Positions 1 to 8,035 of a DNA stretch of 64,000 bases are shown here, piece after piece. Location of the stretch: assembly GCA_047602575.1 (NCBI GenBank), contig JASGGY010000007.1, forward strand, positions 124,001-188,000, given 5' to 3'. The stretch is from UBA1366 sp047602575 (lineage in GTDB: Bacteria; Bacillota; Clostridia; Oscillospirales; Ruminococcaceae). Under the pieces are notes generated by a model. The model was not told where the DNA came from, did no database searches, and saw nothing but the letters and a program-made list of their open reading frames with translations. A program made the translations under genes and the position numbers. Position 1 is the first letter of the stretch. Each line of letters begins with the position of its first letter.

Positions 1-592
1 CAGCCCATGCCGGAAACCTGCCTTTTAACCTCAGCGCTCGAGCAGACCAACGAAGCCTATGCGCTCGCGAAAATCTCCGGCTTAAAATACTGCGCCTACC
101 TCAACAAGCAATACGGCACGGATTTCATCTCCGTCATGCCGACCAATCTTTACGGCAAAAATGACAACTATCACCCCCGCAACAGCCACGTCCTTCCCGC
201 ACTTATCCGCCGTTTCCACGAAGCAAAACAGCAGGGCGCTTCCGAAGTCGTCTGCTGGGGCAGCGGCACGCCTCTGCGGGAATTTCTCTATGTCGATGAC
301 CTCGCCGATGCGTGCGTGTTTCTGATGGAACACTATTCCGGCGATGAAGCCGTCAACATCGGCACGGGCAAGGAAATCACCATCAAGGACCTCGCCGCAC
401 TCGTCGCGCAGACCGTCGGCTATACCGGCGCAATCCGCTGGGATACCGCCCAGCCCGACGGCACGCCCCGCAAGCTTCTCGACGTTTCCAAGCTTTGAGA
501 AGCTCGGCTGGCGTTATAAAACCGCGCTGCGTGACGGACTGCGCATCACCTATGACGACTTCCTCACTGCCCCCATGCGCGCGGCACGCTGA
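1..592 (+). CDS. fcl: GDP-L-fucose synthase, 3' part, interrupted by a frameshift
   Basis: C-terminal part of a GDP-L-fucose synthase, the cytosolic epimerase/reductase that turns GDP-4-keto-6-deoxymannose into GDP-L-fucose for surface glycans. The frame is open at base 1, so the N-terminal Rossmann NADP-binding part lies outside the window. The catalytic Tyr-x-x-x-Lys (YALAK) is at bases 58-72, followed by MPTNLYG and the EFLYVDDLADA stretch typical of the family. The first frame stops at 496-498 right after DVSKL; the next frame continues EKLGWRYKTALRDGL and ends at 592. Removing one T from the CTTTGAG run near 494 restores DVSKL-EKLGW, so this is a single-base insertion, either a real mutation or a sequence error. 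No other fucose or capsule gene is visible. Confidence 0.85.
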
Positions 593-728
593 GAAAAGCT
601 GCTTTGTTTTGTAAAAATACAAGAATTATTCTTACATAGTTTAAATATAACGTCCATGAAAATGGTATAATTAACCCGAAACCGGTGGAATTCCGGATAT
701 TTTCACAGATTAAAGGGGAATGATTACC

Positions 729-1190
729 ATGGGCATCAAAGACAACCTCGAAGGCGTTAAGGAAATCAAAGGCGTAAAGAAAATCGGCGGCATCGTGTCG
801 GAATTCAAGGCGTTCATTTCCCGCGGAAATGTCATTGATCTGGCAGTCGGCGTCATCGTCGGCAGCGCGTTCACCGCCATCGTGACCTCGCTGGTCAAGG
901 ACATCCTCATGCCCCTCATCGGCGTCATTTTAGCGGGCGTTAACTTTAACAGCCTTGGCGTGACGATTCCGTTCGGCAACAAGCCTTATATCAACTTCGG
1001 CTCGTTCATTCAAGCGCTGATTGTGTTTCTGATTACGGCAATGTGCGTGTTTGTTTTGGTGAAAATCATCAACTCGCTTTCCCGTAAAAAAGACGAAGCT
1101 CCCGCGGAACCGCCCGCACCGGCGGCGGACATCGTCCTGCTCACCGAAATCCGCGACCTCCTCGCCGCACAGAAAAAGGATGCGGAGTAA
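729..1190 (+). CDS. mscL: Large-conductance mechanosensitive channel MscL
   Basis: MscL, a homopentameric inner-membrane channel that opens under high membrane tension and releases solutes during osmotic downshock. The 153-residue protein has the conserved N-terminal amphipathic stretch, a first transmembrane helix (RGNVIDLAVGVIVGSAF), a short external loop with NFGSFIQ, a second helix and a C-terminal helix ending near DLLAAQKKD. I start at ATG 729, ten bases after AAAGGGG at 712-718; the in-frame ATG at 720 lies only one base behind the same ribosome site. An extended -10 (TGGTATAAT, 663-671) lies upstream without a good -35. An N-terminal extension of about 20 residues before the usual start of homology is slightly unusual. 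Confidence 0.95.
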   Translation: MGIKDNLEGVKEIKGVKKIGGIVSEFKAFISRGNVIDLAVGVIVGSAFTAIVTSLVKDILMPLIGVILAGVNFNSLGVTIPFGNKPYINFGSFIQALIVFLITAMCVFVLVKIINSLSRKKDEAPAEPPAPAADIVLLTEIRDLLAAQKKDAE

Positions 1191-1210
1191 GTCTGATTTA
1201 TCTACATATC

Positions 1211-1244
1211 AAAAACCGGAAAGCATCACCGCTTTCCGGTTTTT
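1211..1244. terminator. Bidirectional terminator between mscL and the kinase-like gene
   Basis: Perfect 14-bp inverted repeat (1211-1224 with 1231-1244) around a six-base loop, with A-run and T-run at its two ends. It lies between two convergent genes and touches the stop codon of the minus-strand gene. Confidence 0.85.
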
Positions 1245-1783
1245 CATTTGCCCACCGCTTTTGTTCCGCGGCATTTTTGAAAACCCACCCCGCCCAGCAC
1301 ACGCTCGGCATCCCTGCGCGTTCTCACCCGAATGACCCTCACTCCATCCGCCCCGCGCAGTAGCCGGCGAAAGCGCGCACGGTTCTTGCCGTGCGAGAAA
1401 AGAATGGTTTTCAGAAAAGCAAAATCAAAGCGCTCCGGGCAATGCCCGCCCATATCGGCGCGGCTTTTCCCGTAATGCCGGATCACCCGCCGCACAGCCC
1501 CCCACAGACACCGCGCACGGTAAAAATCAAACCAGATCACCGCATCGCAGTAAGTCAGCCGCAGCGGAAGTGTCCGGCTGATGTTCCCATCGATGATCCA
1601 CGCCGGCTTGACAAGCTCTTTCAGAAGCAGCTCATCAAATTCCGCATCCGAAGCGTGCGACCAGTTGTCGCGCCAGAACAGCTTGTCCAGATGCACAAGC
1701 GGCAGGTTCATCGCTTGCGCAAGCCTGCGCGAAAACGTGGTTTTCCCGCTTGCGTTCGCGCCGATGACAAGGATTCGTTTCAA
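1244..1783 (-). CDS. P-loop nucleotide kinase-like ATPase (topology modulation protein family)
   Basis: A 179-residue cytosolic P-loop protein of the adenylate-kinase-like/FlaR 'topology modulation' group. The N-terminus has the Walker A motif GANASGKTT right after a hydrophobic beta strand, then HLDKLFWR and a WIIDGN strand typical of these small kinases. The substrate is unknown. The longest frame would start at GTG 1792, but GGGAG then touches the start codon; TTG 1783 sits eight bases after that ribosome site and gives the usual MKRILVIG N-terminus. It appears monocistronic, about 50 bases from the methyltransferase gene on the same strand. Confidence 0.7.
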   Translation of the reverse strand: MKRILVIGANASGKTTFSRRLAQAMNLPLVHLDKLFWRDNWSHASDAEFDELLLKELVKPAWIIDGNISRTLPLRLTYCDAVIWFDFYRARCLWGAVRRVIRHYGKSRADMGGHCPERFDFAFLKTILFSHGKNRARFRRLLRGADGVRVIRVRTRRDAERVLGGVGFQKCRGTKAVGK

Positions 1784-1834
1784 AGGCTTCACTCCCGCAT
1801 CTGTGCTAAAGTTTAAAAATTGCCGTTTCCCGCC

Positions 1835-2629
1835 CTACTTCACCCCAACCCGCATCCGGTAAGAAAACACAATCTCCCGCTCGCCGATAAACACCCTGCG
1901 CACCGTTTCTGAGAACTGCGCAAGTGCGCCGCAGATCAACGCAGCATCAAATTTCAAAACACTTTGCAATCCACCTTGGCTCATCGCCAACCCGATGAAA
2001 CGCTCCGCTGTGCAAAGCTCCGTGTTGTGGAACACGATTTCGCGGCAGAACCGGAACTGCCCGCTCGCGCGCAGGTTGTCCAGATGCTTCGCCTTATCCC
2101 AGCGGCAGAAGCTATCTCGCAGTGCCGGATACGTTTGCTCAAGCGTATTCACCGCGCCAAATAACGCGCCGTAAGCCTGCTCTGCCTCCCAGACCGCCGC
2201 CGGCGGCCAGTCGCAGTCCACCGCCGCGAACACTCCGCCGGATTTCAGAATCCGCCCGACCTCCGCGAGCGTCGCAGCCGGCTCCATCCAGTGAAAGGAC
2301 TGCGAGCAGATCACCGCGTCCGCAAAAGCGTCCGGCAGCCCCGTTTCGTGGGAATACCCCCGCAGAAACCGGATGCCCGCCGCTTCCTTTTCCCGCGCCG
2401 CCGCAAGCATATCCGCACTCGGCTCAATGCCCGTCACGCGCCCGCAGCGCCCCGCCCACGCCAGCGCGGAAAGCCCTGTGCCGCTGCCGAGATCAACCAC
2501 TTCCGCCGGCATTCTGCCCAGATACTGCGTCACAAGCTCTGCCGGGAAAGCCGGCATCGCCGGTCTTGCCCCGTCATAAATCGCCGCGAACCCGTCAAAT
2601 CGTCCTGCGTTTTTCATCGCCGATTCCAT
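1835..2629 (-). CDS. Class I SAM-dependent methyltransferase
   Basis: Probable small-molecule methyltransferase. Motif I (VVDLGSGTGLSALAWAG) is followed by an acidic residue at the next strand end (TGIEPSADML) and a motif resembling FHWMEPAATLAEVGRILKSG, as in the UbiE/Tam-like Methyltransf_11 family. The start is ambiguous: ATG codons exist at 2647, 2635, 2629 and 2617. I chose 2629, because CGGAGA at 2641-2636 then lies six bases upstream. Nothing in the neighbourhood identifies the substrate. Confidence 0.75.
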   Translation of the reverse strand: MESAMKNAGRFDGFAAIYDGARPAMPAFPAELVTQYLGRMPAEVVDLGSGTGLSALAWAGRCGRVTGIEPSADMLAAAREKEAAGIRFLRGYSHETGLPDAFADAVICSQSFHWMEPAATLAEVGRILKSGGVFAAVDCDWPPAAVWEAEQAYGALFGAVNTLEQTYPALRDSFCRWDKAKHLDNLRASGQFRFCREIVFHNTELCTAERFIGLAMSQGGLQSVLKFDAALICGALAQFSETVRRVFIGEREIVFSYRMRVGVK

Positions 2630-2714
2630 CCGCATTCTCCGTTCCATTTATGATTCATAATGTTCTTCCATCATAACATACCCTTTCCATCCTGTCAATG
2701 CGCGCGTTGACGAA

Positions 2715-2770
2715 AAAGAGATTGTTCCGCCAATCGAAGCACAAGCTTTCGTTGGCGGAGCAATCTCTTT
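2715..2770. repeat. Hairpin repeat family C, copy 1
   Basis: Near-perfect inverted repeat whose arms read TTGTTCCGCCAA and TTGGCGGAGCAA, extended by AAAGAGA/TCTCTTT. It lies about 48 bases downstream of the amidase stop codon and is followed by a T-run on the minus strand, so it can act as that gene's terminator. Related copies are at 32236-32294 and 39943-39999. Confidence 0.75.
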
Positions 2771-2817
2771 CTACCAACCCTATTTGCATACCCTGTTTTA
2801 CAAGAAGGAGGTCGCGC

Positions 2818-3291
2818 TCACCCCCGCACCCCCAGAATATGAATCACCCGCAGCATTTTATAAGGATACCCGCCCGTGGGCTTGTCGAGCCGGTCATACG
2901 AATGCGACGTGACAAACACCTCGCCGCGCCGCACCATCGTCACCAGCGCCGAGTGCGTAAAGCGCACCCCGTCAAAGCTCAGCTGCACCACATCCCCCGG
3001 TATCGCGGCGGAAAGCCCCTGCTCCTCGCCGTAAAGGGAAGCCCCGCCGTTGGTCGTGATAAAATTATATAGGTATTCCGCCGCCGACCACGACGCGCTG
3101 CGGTTGTTCAGATCAATGTAATACCACCCCAGCACGGGTGTGAAGTTCATCACCCCCGCGCCTGCGTACAAACACTGCGAAACGAAATTCGTGCAGTCGC
3201 CCCCCAGCTCCTCAAAGTCAAAATAAGCCGGGTTGCGTTTGTCCCACCATTCATGCGCATACGCGACCGCCTGCGCGCGGTTAAATTCCAT
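2818..3291 (-). CDS. Putative amidase domain protein (Amidase_6)
   Basis: A 157-residue protein matching the amidase domain found in Firmicutes cell-wall and spore-related proteins: RAQAVAYAHEWWDKRNPAY, the catalytic-type GGDCTNFVSQCLYAG segment, and a late HSALV histidine. It probably cleaves amide or peptide bonds through a Cys-His arrangement. No signal peptide is visible. ATG 3291 follows AAAGGGGG by about nine bases; the longer frame runs into the upstream gene. The gene overlaps the end of the M14 peptidase gene by 11 bases, so the two are translationally coupled and likely act on the same peptide material. Confidence 0.75.
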   Translation of the reverse strand: MEFNRAQAVAYAHEWWDKRNPAYFDFEELGGDCTNFVSQCLYAGAGVMNFTPVLGWYYIDLNNRSASWSAAEYLYNFITTNGGASLYGEEQGLSAAIPGDVVQLSFDGVRFTHSALVTMVRRGEVFVTSHSYDRLDKPTGGYPYKMLRVIHILGVRG

Positions 3292-4255
3292 CGCCGCCGC
3301 CCCCTTTCGCGCGGGATAAAAACCGCAGCGCCGCGAGCGGTACATACCGGTTTTTCTCCGTGATTTCCGCAAGCTGCGCGTCGTCAAGCGGGCAATCACC
3401 CCTGCCCGTTTCCATCGTGCAGGCATACAGCCCCAGCACGCGGCTCACCCAGTCCGAACAGCCCGCCTCGTCGGGCGCGGGCGACTCCTTGGCATACCCC
3501 GTGAGCGCGCAAAGCTCCTCCGTCAGCGCAAGGCTCTCCGCCCGCCTGCTTCCCGTCTGCTCGAAATCCCAGAAAATGCTTTCGCCCGCCGAATGGTAAC
3601 TGATCACCCCGCGCAGAACCCCGCGTCGGTTGAGGTTTTTCACCAGCCGCGCCAGCGCCGCCGTTTCCGGCTCGGATTCATAAAAAACGCCCTTGTATTT
3701 TTCCGCTGACGGCGCGCTATTCCCCACACAATCCGCCCAGCCGCTGTTGAAATTCCGGTTGAGGTCAACGCCCTTCGCGTTTGCCTTCCACCGCGTGAAA
3801 TACGCGCGCTCGGTCAGCTCCGTCGCGCTGGACAAGCGTTCCCCTGCGAAAATCCGCGACAAGCCCTCCCGCAGCCGGTCGTTGTCGATGCTGTGAATGC
3901 CGTAGCGGCTGATCATCACCCCATCCGGATTGAGGATCGGCACAATGTGCAGGCACGCCTTCGAGAAAATCGCCGAGTACCGTTCCCCGTCATAAGCCCC
4001 GCTGTGAAACTGCGTGCAGTATTCCTCCGCCAGCCCGCACAGCATCACCGCGTTGAGATATTCCCGCCCGTGGCAAGCCCCATGAACAACCACATGGCAG
4101 TCCGCCGCCGCGTTGCCGATCGCAATGTCATAAATCCCGTGCCCGTCGTGCGAGCGCCCGATCGCCGCCACCGACAAAATCCTGTGATAATGCGCAATCA
4201 GCCGCAAAATCGTGTTTTTATACTCCGTCAGCCCCATATCAAGAAACACTGCCAT
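3281..4255 (-). CDS. M14 family zinc carboxypeptidase (gamma-D-Glu-mDAP endopeptidase type)
   Basis: A zinc metallopeptidase of about 324 residues that probably trims peptidoglycan peptides. The zinc ligands are seen in HGACHGREYLN (HxxE) and the later YHSAGESIFW histidine; the substrate-binding NRNFNSGW and the general base glutamate in METGRGDC are also present, so the active site looks complete. The longest frame begins far upstream, but a -10-like TATAAT (minus strand, 4281-4286) overlaps the ATG at 4282, so transcription would start after it. I therefore chose ATG 4255 behind AAAGGCGGG. No secretion signal is evident. It is coupled to the downstream amidase. Confidence 0.85.
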   Translation of the reverse strand: MAVFLDMGLTEYKNTILRLIAHYHRILSVAAIGRSHDGHGIYDIAIGNAAADCHVVVHGACHGREYLNAVMLCGLAEEYCTQFHSGAYDGERYSAIFSKACLHIVPILNPDGVMISRYGIHSIDNDRLREGLSRIFAGERLSSATELTERAYFTRWKANAKGVDLNRNFNSGWADCVGNSAPSAEKYKGVFYESEPETAALARLVKNLNRRGVLRGVISYHSAGESIFWDFEQTGSRRAESLALTEELCALTGYAKESPAPDEAGCSDWVSRVLGLYACTMETGRGDCPLDDAQLAEITEKNRYVPLAALRFLSRAKGGGGDGI

Positions 4256-4343
4256 CCCGCCTTTTTTACCGTTTGTTTCCATTATATACGGTAAGCGGCT
4301 TGGTTCATGCGCGGGATGTAATAATATTGTAATGGCTCCGGAA

Positions 4344-4372
4344 TTGACAAATTGCCCAGTTTGGTATATAAT
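4344..4372 (+). promoter_or_regulatory. Sigma-A promoter of the 4476 lipoprotein gene
   Basis: TTGACA (4344-4349), 17-base spacer, TATAAT (4367-4372). Confidence 0.85.
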
Positions 4373-4475
4373 TATTAAACACAAGGACACAATTCGTTTT
4401 CCGAACAGGGAGAAAGCGGAAAGCTCGCTTTTTATATCTGTCCGGCGCTTTGACTGCATGGATGGGAGTATTTTT

Positions 4476-5114
4476 ATGAGAAAAACAACCGCTTTCCTGC
4501 TTGTCGCCCTGCTGGCGGTGCTGCCCCTGTCTGCCTGCGGCATCTGGAGGCAAAGCTGCTACGATGAATTTGCATTTTTCACCGGCGAGGTGGTCGCGAT
4601 TCAGGACGCGTCCACGGTGCTGATGAAAGTCACCGAGCAGACGCACGCGGATGTCGCGGTCGGCGAAATTGCCGCGTTCCGGTATGACGAAGCGTATATC
4701 CGAAATGTTGATGAGAATACATATTATGGGGGCGATATCACCGGCGGAACCTACACCCCAAAAATCGGCGACATTCTGCACGCAGATGCTTTAATCGGCA
4801 CAACCCCCGTCGAAAACGGCGTTCCCACGGTTACGGTGCTGGGAATTTACACCACCGTCGAAATCGCCCCTGTCACCGTCAACGGCACAATCACCCATGT
4901 TTCACAGACCCAATTCACGTTCCGGCCCGATACCGACATCGGCATTCACAGTGCCGGCGATACCATCCGCTGCGACACCTACAACATTGATTATCAGGAT
5001 GAAGCTTCTTCTGCGCTGATAACGGTCGGAAAGCACGTCACGGTGCGTTTTTACGATTACGCATCGGTCAACCCCGCGTGGATGAATTCCGCCTGTTCTC
5101 TGACAGAAGCCTGA
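4476..5114 (+). CDS. Secreted lipoprotein of unknown function
   Basis: A 212-residue lipoprotein. The N-terminus is a type II signal peptide (MRKTTAFLLVALLAVL then a PLSAC lipobox with Cys21), so the mature protein is anchored to the outer face of the membrane. The remainder has a beta-rich segment (TGEVVAIQDASTVLMKV ... YTPKIGDIL) that is also recognisable in the protein encoded just downstream, pointing to a tandem duplication. ATG 4476 follows GGGAG at 4464-4468. I do not recognise a named family. Its promoter is consensus-like, so expression is probably constitutive. Confidence 0.75.
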   Translation: MRKTTAFLLVALLAVLPLSACGIWRQSCYDEFAFFTGEVVAIQDASTVLMKVTEQTHADVAVGEIAAFRYDEAYIRNVDENTYYGGDITGGTYTPKIGDILHADALIGTTPVENGVPTVTVLGIYTTVEIAPVTVNGTITHVSQTQFTFRPDTDIGIHSAGDTIRCDTYNIDYQDEASSALITVGKHVTVRFYDYASVNPAWMNSACSLTEA

Positions 5115-5177
5115 TTGATACCGCAAACCCGCAGGTCGGCAAGTGCCGTCTGCCGGTTCACGAGAGGGGAGTAACGC

Positions 5178-5564
5178 ATGCGCAAGCCGCTTTCCATCGC
5201 GCTCGCCGCGATCATCCTGATTTCCGCGGCAATCTTCATCCGGACGGTTCTGTATGTCCATCCCGCCGCCCCGCCAGAAACCCTCACCGGCACGGTCGCC
5301 GCATACCGCGGTGACAACACCGTCCTGCTCACGGTTGCCGAATCCGAGCGCTATGACGCAGGGGAGCAGGTACTGGTGCATTACGACAGCTATTTTGCGA
5401 CAACGGTTTTCACCGACCTCACCTCTTCCACCGACACCGTAACGCCGCAGCCGGGCGACGAAATCAAGCTCAGCTATTTCACCGAAGAAACCGGCGAATC
5501 CGGCGGCACGGATGTCGTCCGCACCGATTCCGCCGTGAAAACCGTTTATCAGACCAGCCGGTAA
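5178..5564 (+). CDS. Membrane-anchored small secreted protein, paralogue of the upstream lipoprotein
   Basis: A 128-residue protein with one N-terminal transmembrane or uncleaved signal helix (IALAAIILISAAIFIRTVL) and an external domain. That domain repeats the pattern of the preceding lipoprotein: TGTVAAYRGDNTVLLTV, then a Gly-Glu step, Tyr-Asp, and TVTPQPGDEI against YTPKIGDIL. GGGGAG at 5165-5170 supports ATG 5178. It lies 63 bases after the lipoprotein gene and is probably cotranscribed. Function unknown. Confidence 0.65.
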   Translation: MRKPLSIALAAIILISAAIFIRTVLYVHPAAPPETLTGTVAAYRGDNTVLLTVAESERYDAGEQVLVHYDSYFATTVFTDLTSSTDTVTPQPGDEIKLSYFTEETGESGGTDVVRTDSAVKTVYQTSR

Positions 5565-5667
5565 CAATCTTCCGCCGCAACAGGGTGCTGTAAGCGTTAA
5601 AACCGGCAAATCCCCGCGCCTGCGCCGTCACATACCTGGCAGGCATCCTGTATCGGAGGGCTTTTTT

Positions 5668-5820
5668 ATGAAAAATCGGATACCCGGTTTTGTCTGGTTC
5701 CTCATTCTGTTTTTTGCGGTGATTGTCTTGGTTGTGGTTATCGCGATTAACGCAAAAGACGAAAGCAACGAATACACATACGGGCTTTGCCGGAATGTAC
5801 AAAACGGACGGCTATTTTAA
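5668..5820 (+). CDS. Small single-pass membrane protein (50 aa)
   Basis: A short frame encoding 50 residues. Support is a good ribosome site (GGAGGG, 5655-5660) seven bases before ATG and one strongly hydrophobic helix (FVWFLILFFAVIVLVVVIAI) followed by a short polar tail. It is third in line behind the two secreted proteins and may belong to the same transcript. No function can be assigned. Confidence 0.5.
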   Translation: MKNRIPGFVWFLILFFAVIVLVVVIAINAKDESNEYTYGLCRNVQNGRLF

Positions 5821-5851
5821 ACCTGCCCAGCCGGCGTTTTCATTCCAATGC

Positions 5852-6736
5852 CTAATACCTGACCGCTAAAACTTCCACCCGACTCTGATAATACCGCTCC
5901 TGAAATGCAATCGCGTCCGCGATTTCCGCCGCCGTGATTGCCCGCGCCGGGCACGCCCCCTGCGCAAGCATCACAAGCTTGTCCTCCACATCGTCCGCGC
6001 GGTGCACAACCGCGATGATCTGCCCCGTGACAAATGCGCACGGCGCGTCCTCACCGAGGACATACACATCCAGCCCCTCGCCGTCCGGCGCAATTTCCCC
6101 GGCAATATAGCCGTAATTGATCGGATAAATCATATCCGGATGCTTCGGGTGCGCCGTTCCGACCGGGCGGTCGATGGTTGCCGTCACGGTTTTGCCGAGG
6201 AAAAACCATACCTGTGCCTTGCGCAGAATGCTGCGGATCAGATCCGCCTTTCCGCCGGTATAAGCCTTGCGGTCGCGCGGAAACTGCCGTGCCAGCGCGG
6301 TTTTCAGCGTGCCGTATTCCTGCGCCTTGTCCGGATGCGCATTGAGATAATCGCGGAAATACTGATAATTGCGCCACTCCATGCTCTCAAATGGCACGAC
6401 ATGAATGTGATGCGTCACAATCTCCGGCTGTGCTTCCATCACAAACAGCAGCTCGTTGTCCGTTTCGCTGCGCCGGCGAAATTTTGCGCCGATCGCTTCA
6501 AGCGCGGGAATCAGTTCTTCCGCATCGTCCAAGCTTTCCGCCCCGACGGTGATGTCAAGAATCGGCTTTGCGGGGATGTGCGCAACAGACGTGCTGCCGA
6601 CGTGCTGCACAGCCCGCGCCGCCCCGCCGCAAACGAGCTGCAGCGCCGCGCAGGTTTCCGCCCCAAGCGCCGCCCATTCGCACCTGTGCGGGGAAAGCGC
6701 CGAAATGCCCCGTCTTAAACCGATGAATTCGTTCAT
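5852..6736 (-). CDS. GrpB/UPF0157 domain fused to inorganic pyrophosphatase-like domain
   Basis: A 294-residue cytosolic fusion. Residues about 1-170 form a GrpB (UPF0157) nucleotidyltransferase-fold domain, seen from VQHVGSTSV and IPAKPILDI. Residues about 175-294 resemble a clostridial inorganic pyrophosphatase-like domain (VTATIDRPVGTAHPKHPD, YPINYGYIAGEIAPDGEG, DVYVLG, HRADDVEDK). The second half suggests diphosphate hydrolysis, perhaps to pull a reaction of the first half; this is inference. ATG 6736 follows GAAAGG; a much longer frame exists but reaches back across the purC promoter. It is divergent from purC. Confidence 0.75.
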   Translation of the reverse strand: MNEFIGLRRGISALSPHRCEWAALGAETCAALQLVCGGAARAVQHVGSTSVAHIPAKPILDITVGAESLDDAEELIPALEAIGAKFRRRSETDNELLFVMEAQPEIVTHHIHVVPFESMEWRNYQYFRDYLNAHPDKAQEYGTLKTALARQFPRDRKAYTGGKADLIRSILRKAQVWFFLGKTVTATIDRPVGTAHPKHPDMIYPINYGYIAGEIAPDGEGLDVYVLGEDAPCAFVTGQIIAVVHRADDVEDKLVMLAQGACPARAITAAEIADAIAFQERYYQSRVEVLAVRY

Positions 6737-6861
6737 AAAAACCAACCTTTCTTTTGCTCCGGCGAATCCCGCGCCCACTGATGAAAGCGCCGAAAAACGC
6801 GCCGCAAGTGTTTTCACGTTTGTTAAAATTTCTGTTTTTCTGGCAACTTGTCCGCCGCGTC

Positions 6862-6889
6862 TTGACTTTTCGCACCGATGTGTTAAAAT
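6862..6889 (+). promoter_or_regulatory. purC promoter
   Basis: TTGACT (6862-6867), 16-base spacer, TAAAAT (6884-6889), about 40 bases before the purC start. Confidence 0.7.
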
Positions 6890-6929
6890 AAAAGTGTTGT
6901 TAAAATTCAAGAACGAGAGGATTTGTTTT

Positions 6930-7772
6930 ATGAAGAAAATTATCAGCGGAAAAGTCAGAGAAGTCTATGATCTTGAGGACGGACGCCTTGTTATCGTCAC
7001 TACCGACCGCATTTCGGCATTCGACGTGATTCTGCCCTCCCTCATCCCCGACAAGGGCAAGGTTCTGACCGAAATTTCGTCCTTCTGGTTTGACTACACC
7101 AAAGATATTGTGAAGAATCATATCATTTCCGACAACCTCGCCGATATGCCCGCCGCGTTCCAAAAGCCCGAATTTGAGGGCAGAACCGTCATGGTGAAAA
7201 AGCTGAAAATGGCAAACTTCGAGTTTATCGTTCGCGGCTATATGTTCGGCAGTATGTGGGATGCGTACCAAAAGAACGAGCCGTTTTGCGGCTACACCTT
7301 TGACCGCGCGTATCAGAAAGCCGAAAAGCTTGACACGCCCATCCTCACCCCCTCCACCAAGGCGACCGAGGGACATGATATTTACGTGCATTTCGATGAG
7401 CTGGTGGAAGCGATGGGTGCGGACAAAGCAAACGAAATTAAAGATGTCTGCATTGCTCTTTACAACAAATGCTTCGACTATGCCGCAAGCAAGGGCATCA
7501 TCCTTGCCGACACGAAATTTGAGTTTGGTTATGATGAAAACGGCGAGCTTGTCATCGGCGACGAAATGTTCACTCCCGACTCAAGCCGTTTCTGGGATCT
7601 TGCGGCATACAAAATCGGCACATCTCCCAGCAGCTTCGACAAGCAGTTTGTCCGCGACTGGCTCACCGAACGCAACATCAACGGCAAGTCCGACGCACAG
7701 CCGCTTCCCGCCGAGGTCATCGAAAAAACCAGTGCCATTTATAAGGAATGCGTCACCCGACTCAAAGGCTAA
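6930..7772 (+). CDS. purC: Phosphoribosylaminoimidazole-succinocarboxamide synthase
   Basis: SAICAR synthetase: ATP-dependent joining of aspartate to CAIR in de novo purine synthesis, cytosolic. The 280-residue protein shows GKVREVYDL (ATP loop), TTDRISAFDVILPS, a FIVRGYMFGSMW segment, and IGDEMFTPDSSRFWD near the active site. The length and the SMWDAYQK insert fit the longer PurC subtype. ATG 6930 follows GAGAGG. No other pur gene is nearby, and no purine riboswitch or PurR box was seen in the leader. Confidence 0.95.
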   Translation: MKKIISGKVREVYDLEDGRLVIVTTDRISAFDVILPSLIPDKGKVLTEISSFWFDYTKDIVKNHIISDNLADMPAAFQKPEFEGRTVMVKKLKMANFEFIVRGYMFGSMWDAYQKNEPFCGYTFDRAYQKAEKLDTPILTPSTKATEGHDIYVHFDELVEAMGADKANEIKDVCIALYNKCFDYAASKGIILADTKFEFGYDENGELVIGDEMFTPDSSRFWDLAAYKIGTSPSSFDKQFVRDWLTERNINGKSDAQPLPAEVIEKTSAIYKECVTRLKG

Positions 7773-7777
7773 AAGCC

Positions 7778-7850
7778 CACCAAAGGGGGCGTTGCCCCCT
7801 CTGGACTCCCTCACCAAAGGAGGCATGCCCCCTTTGGAAACCCGTTGTTT
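7778..7850 (+). repeat. Intergenic repeat family A, forward end (A1)
   Basis: Two short palindromes in a row (AAAGGGGGCGTTGCCCCCT and AAAGGAGGCATGCCCCCTTT) and a conserved edge GGAAACCCGTTGTTT. It begins five bases after the purC stop. Homology to copy A6 continues about 65 bases past the edge. Confidence 0.85.
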
Positions 7851-7950
7851 AGCGATTACACTTTTGTTTTGCTTATCAGATTTGTGCTTTCGCTGCTATT
7901 TTGTGATTCCACTAGGACGCTCAAAAACGATTTATACTTTATCTTTACCC

Positions 7951-7985
7951 AAAAGGGAGCGAATCCAATTCGCTCCCTTTTTATA
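7951..7985. terminator. Bidirectional terminator between purC and the ZIP gene
   Basis: Perfect 14-bp stem (7951-7964 with 7968-7981), three-base loop, flanked by A and T runs. Confidence 0.85.
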
Positions 7986-8035
7986 TGCAAACTCAAATCC
8001 CGCACAAACGCGCCGTCCCAATCTCCAACCTCCAA

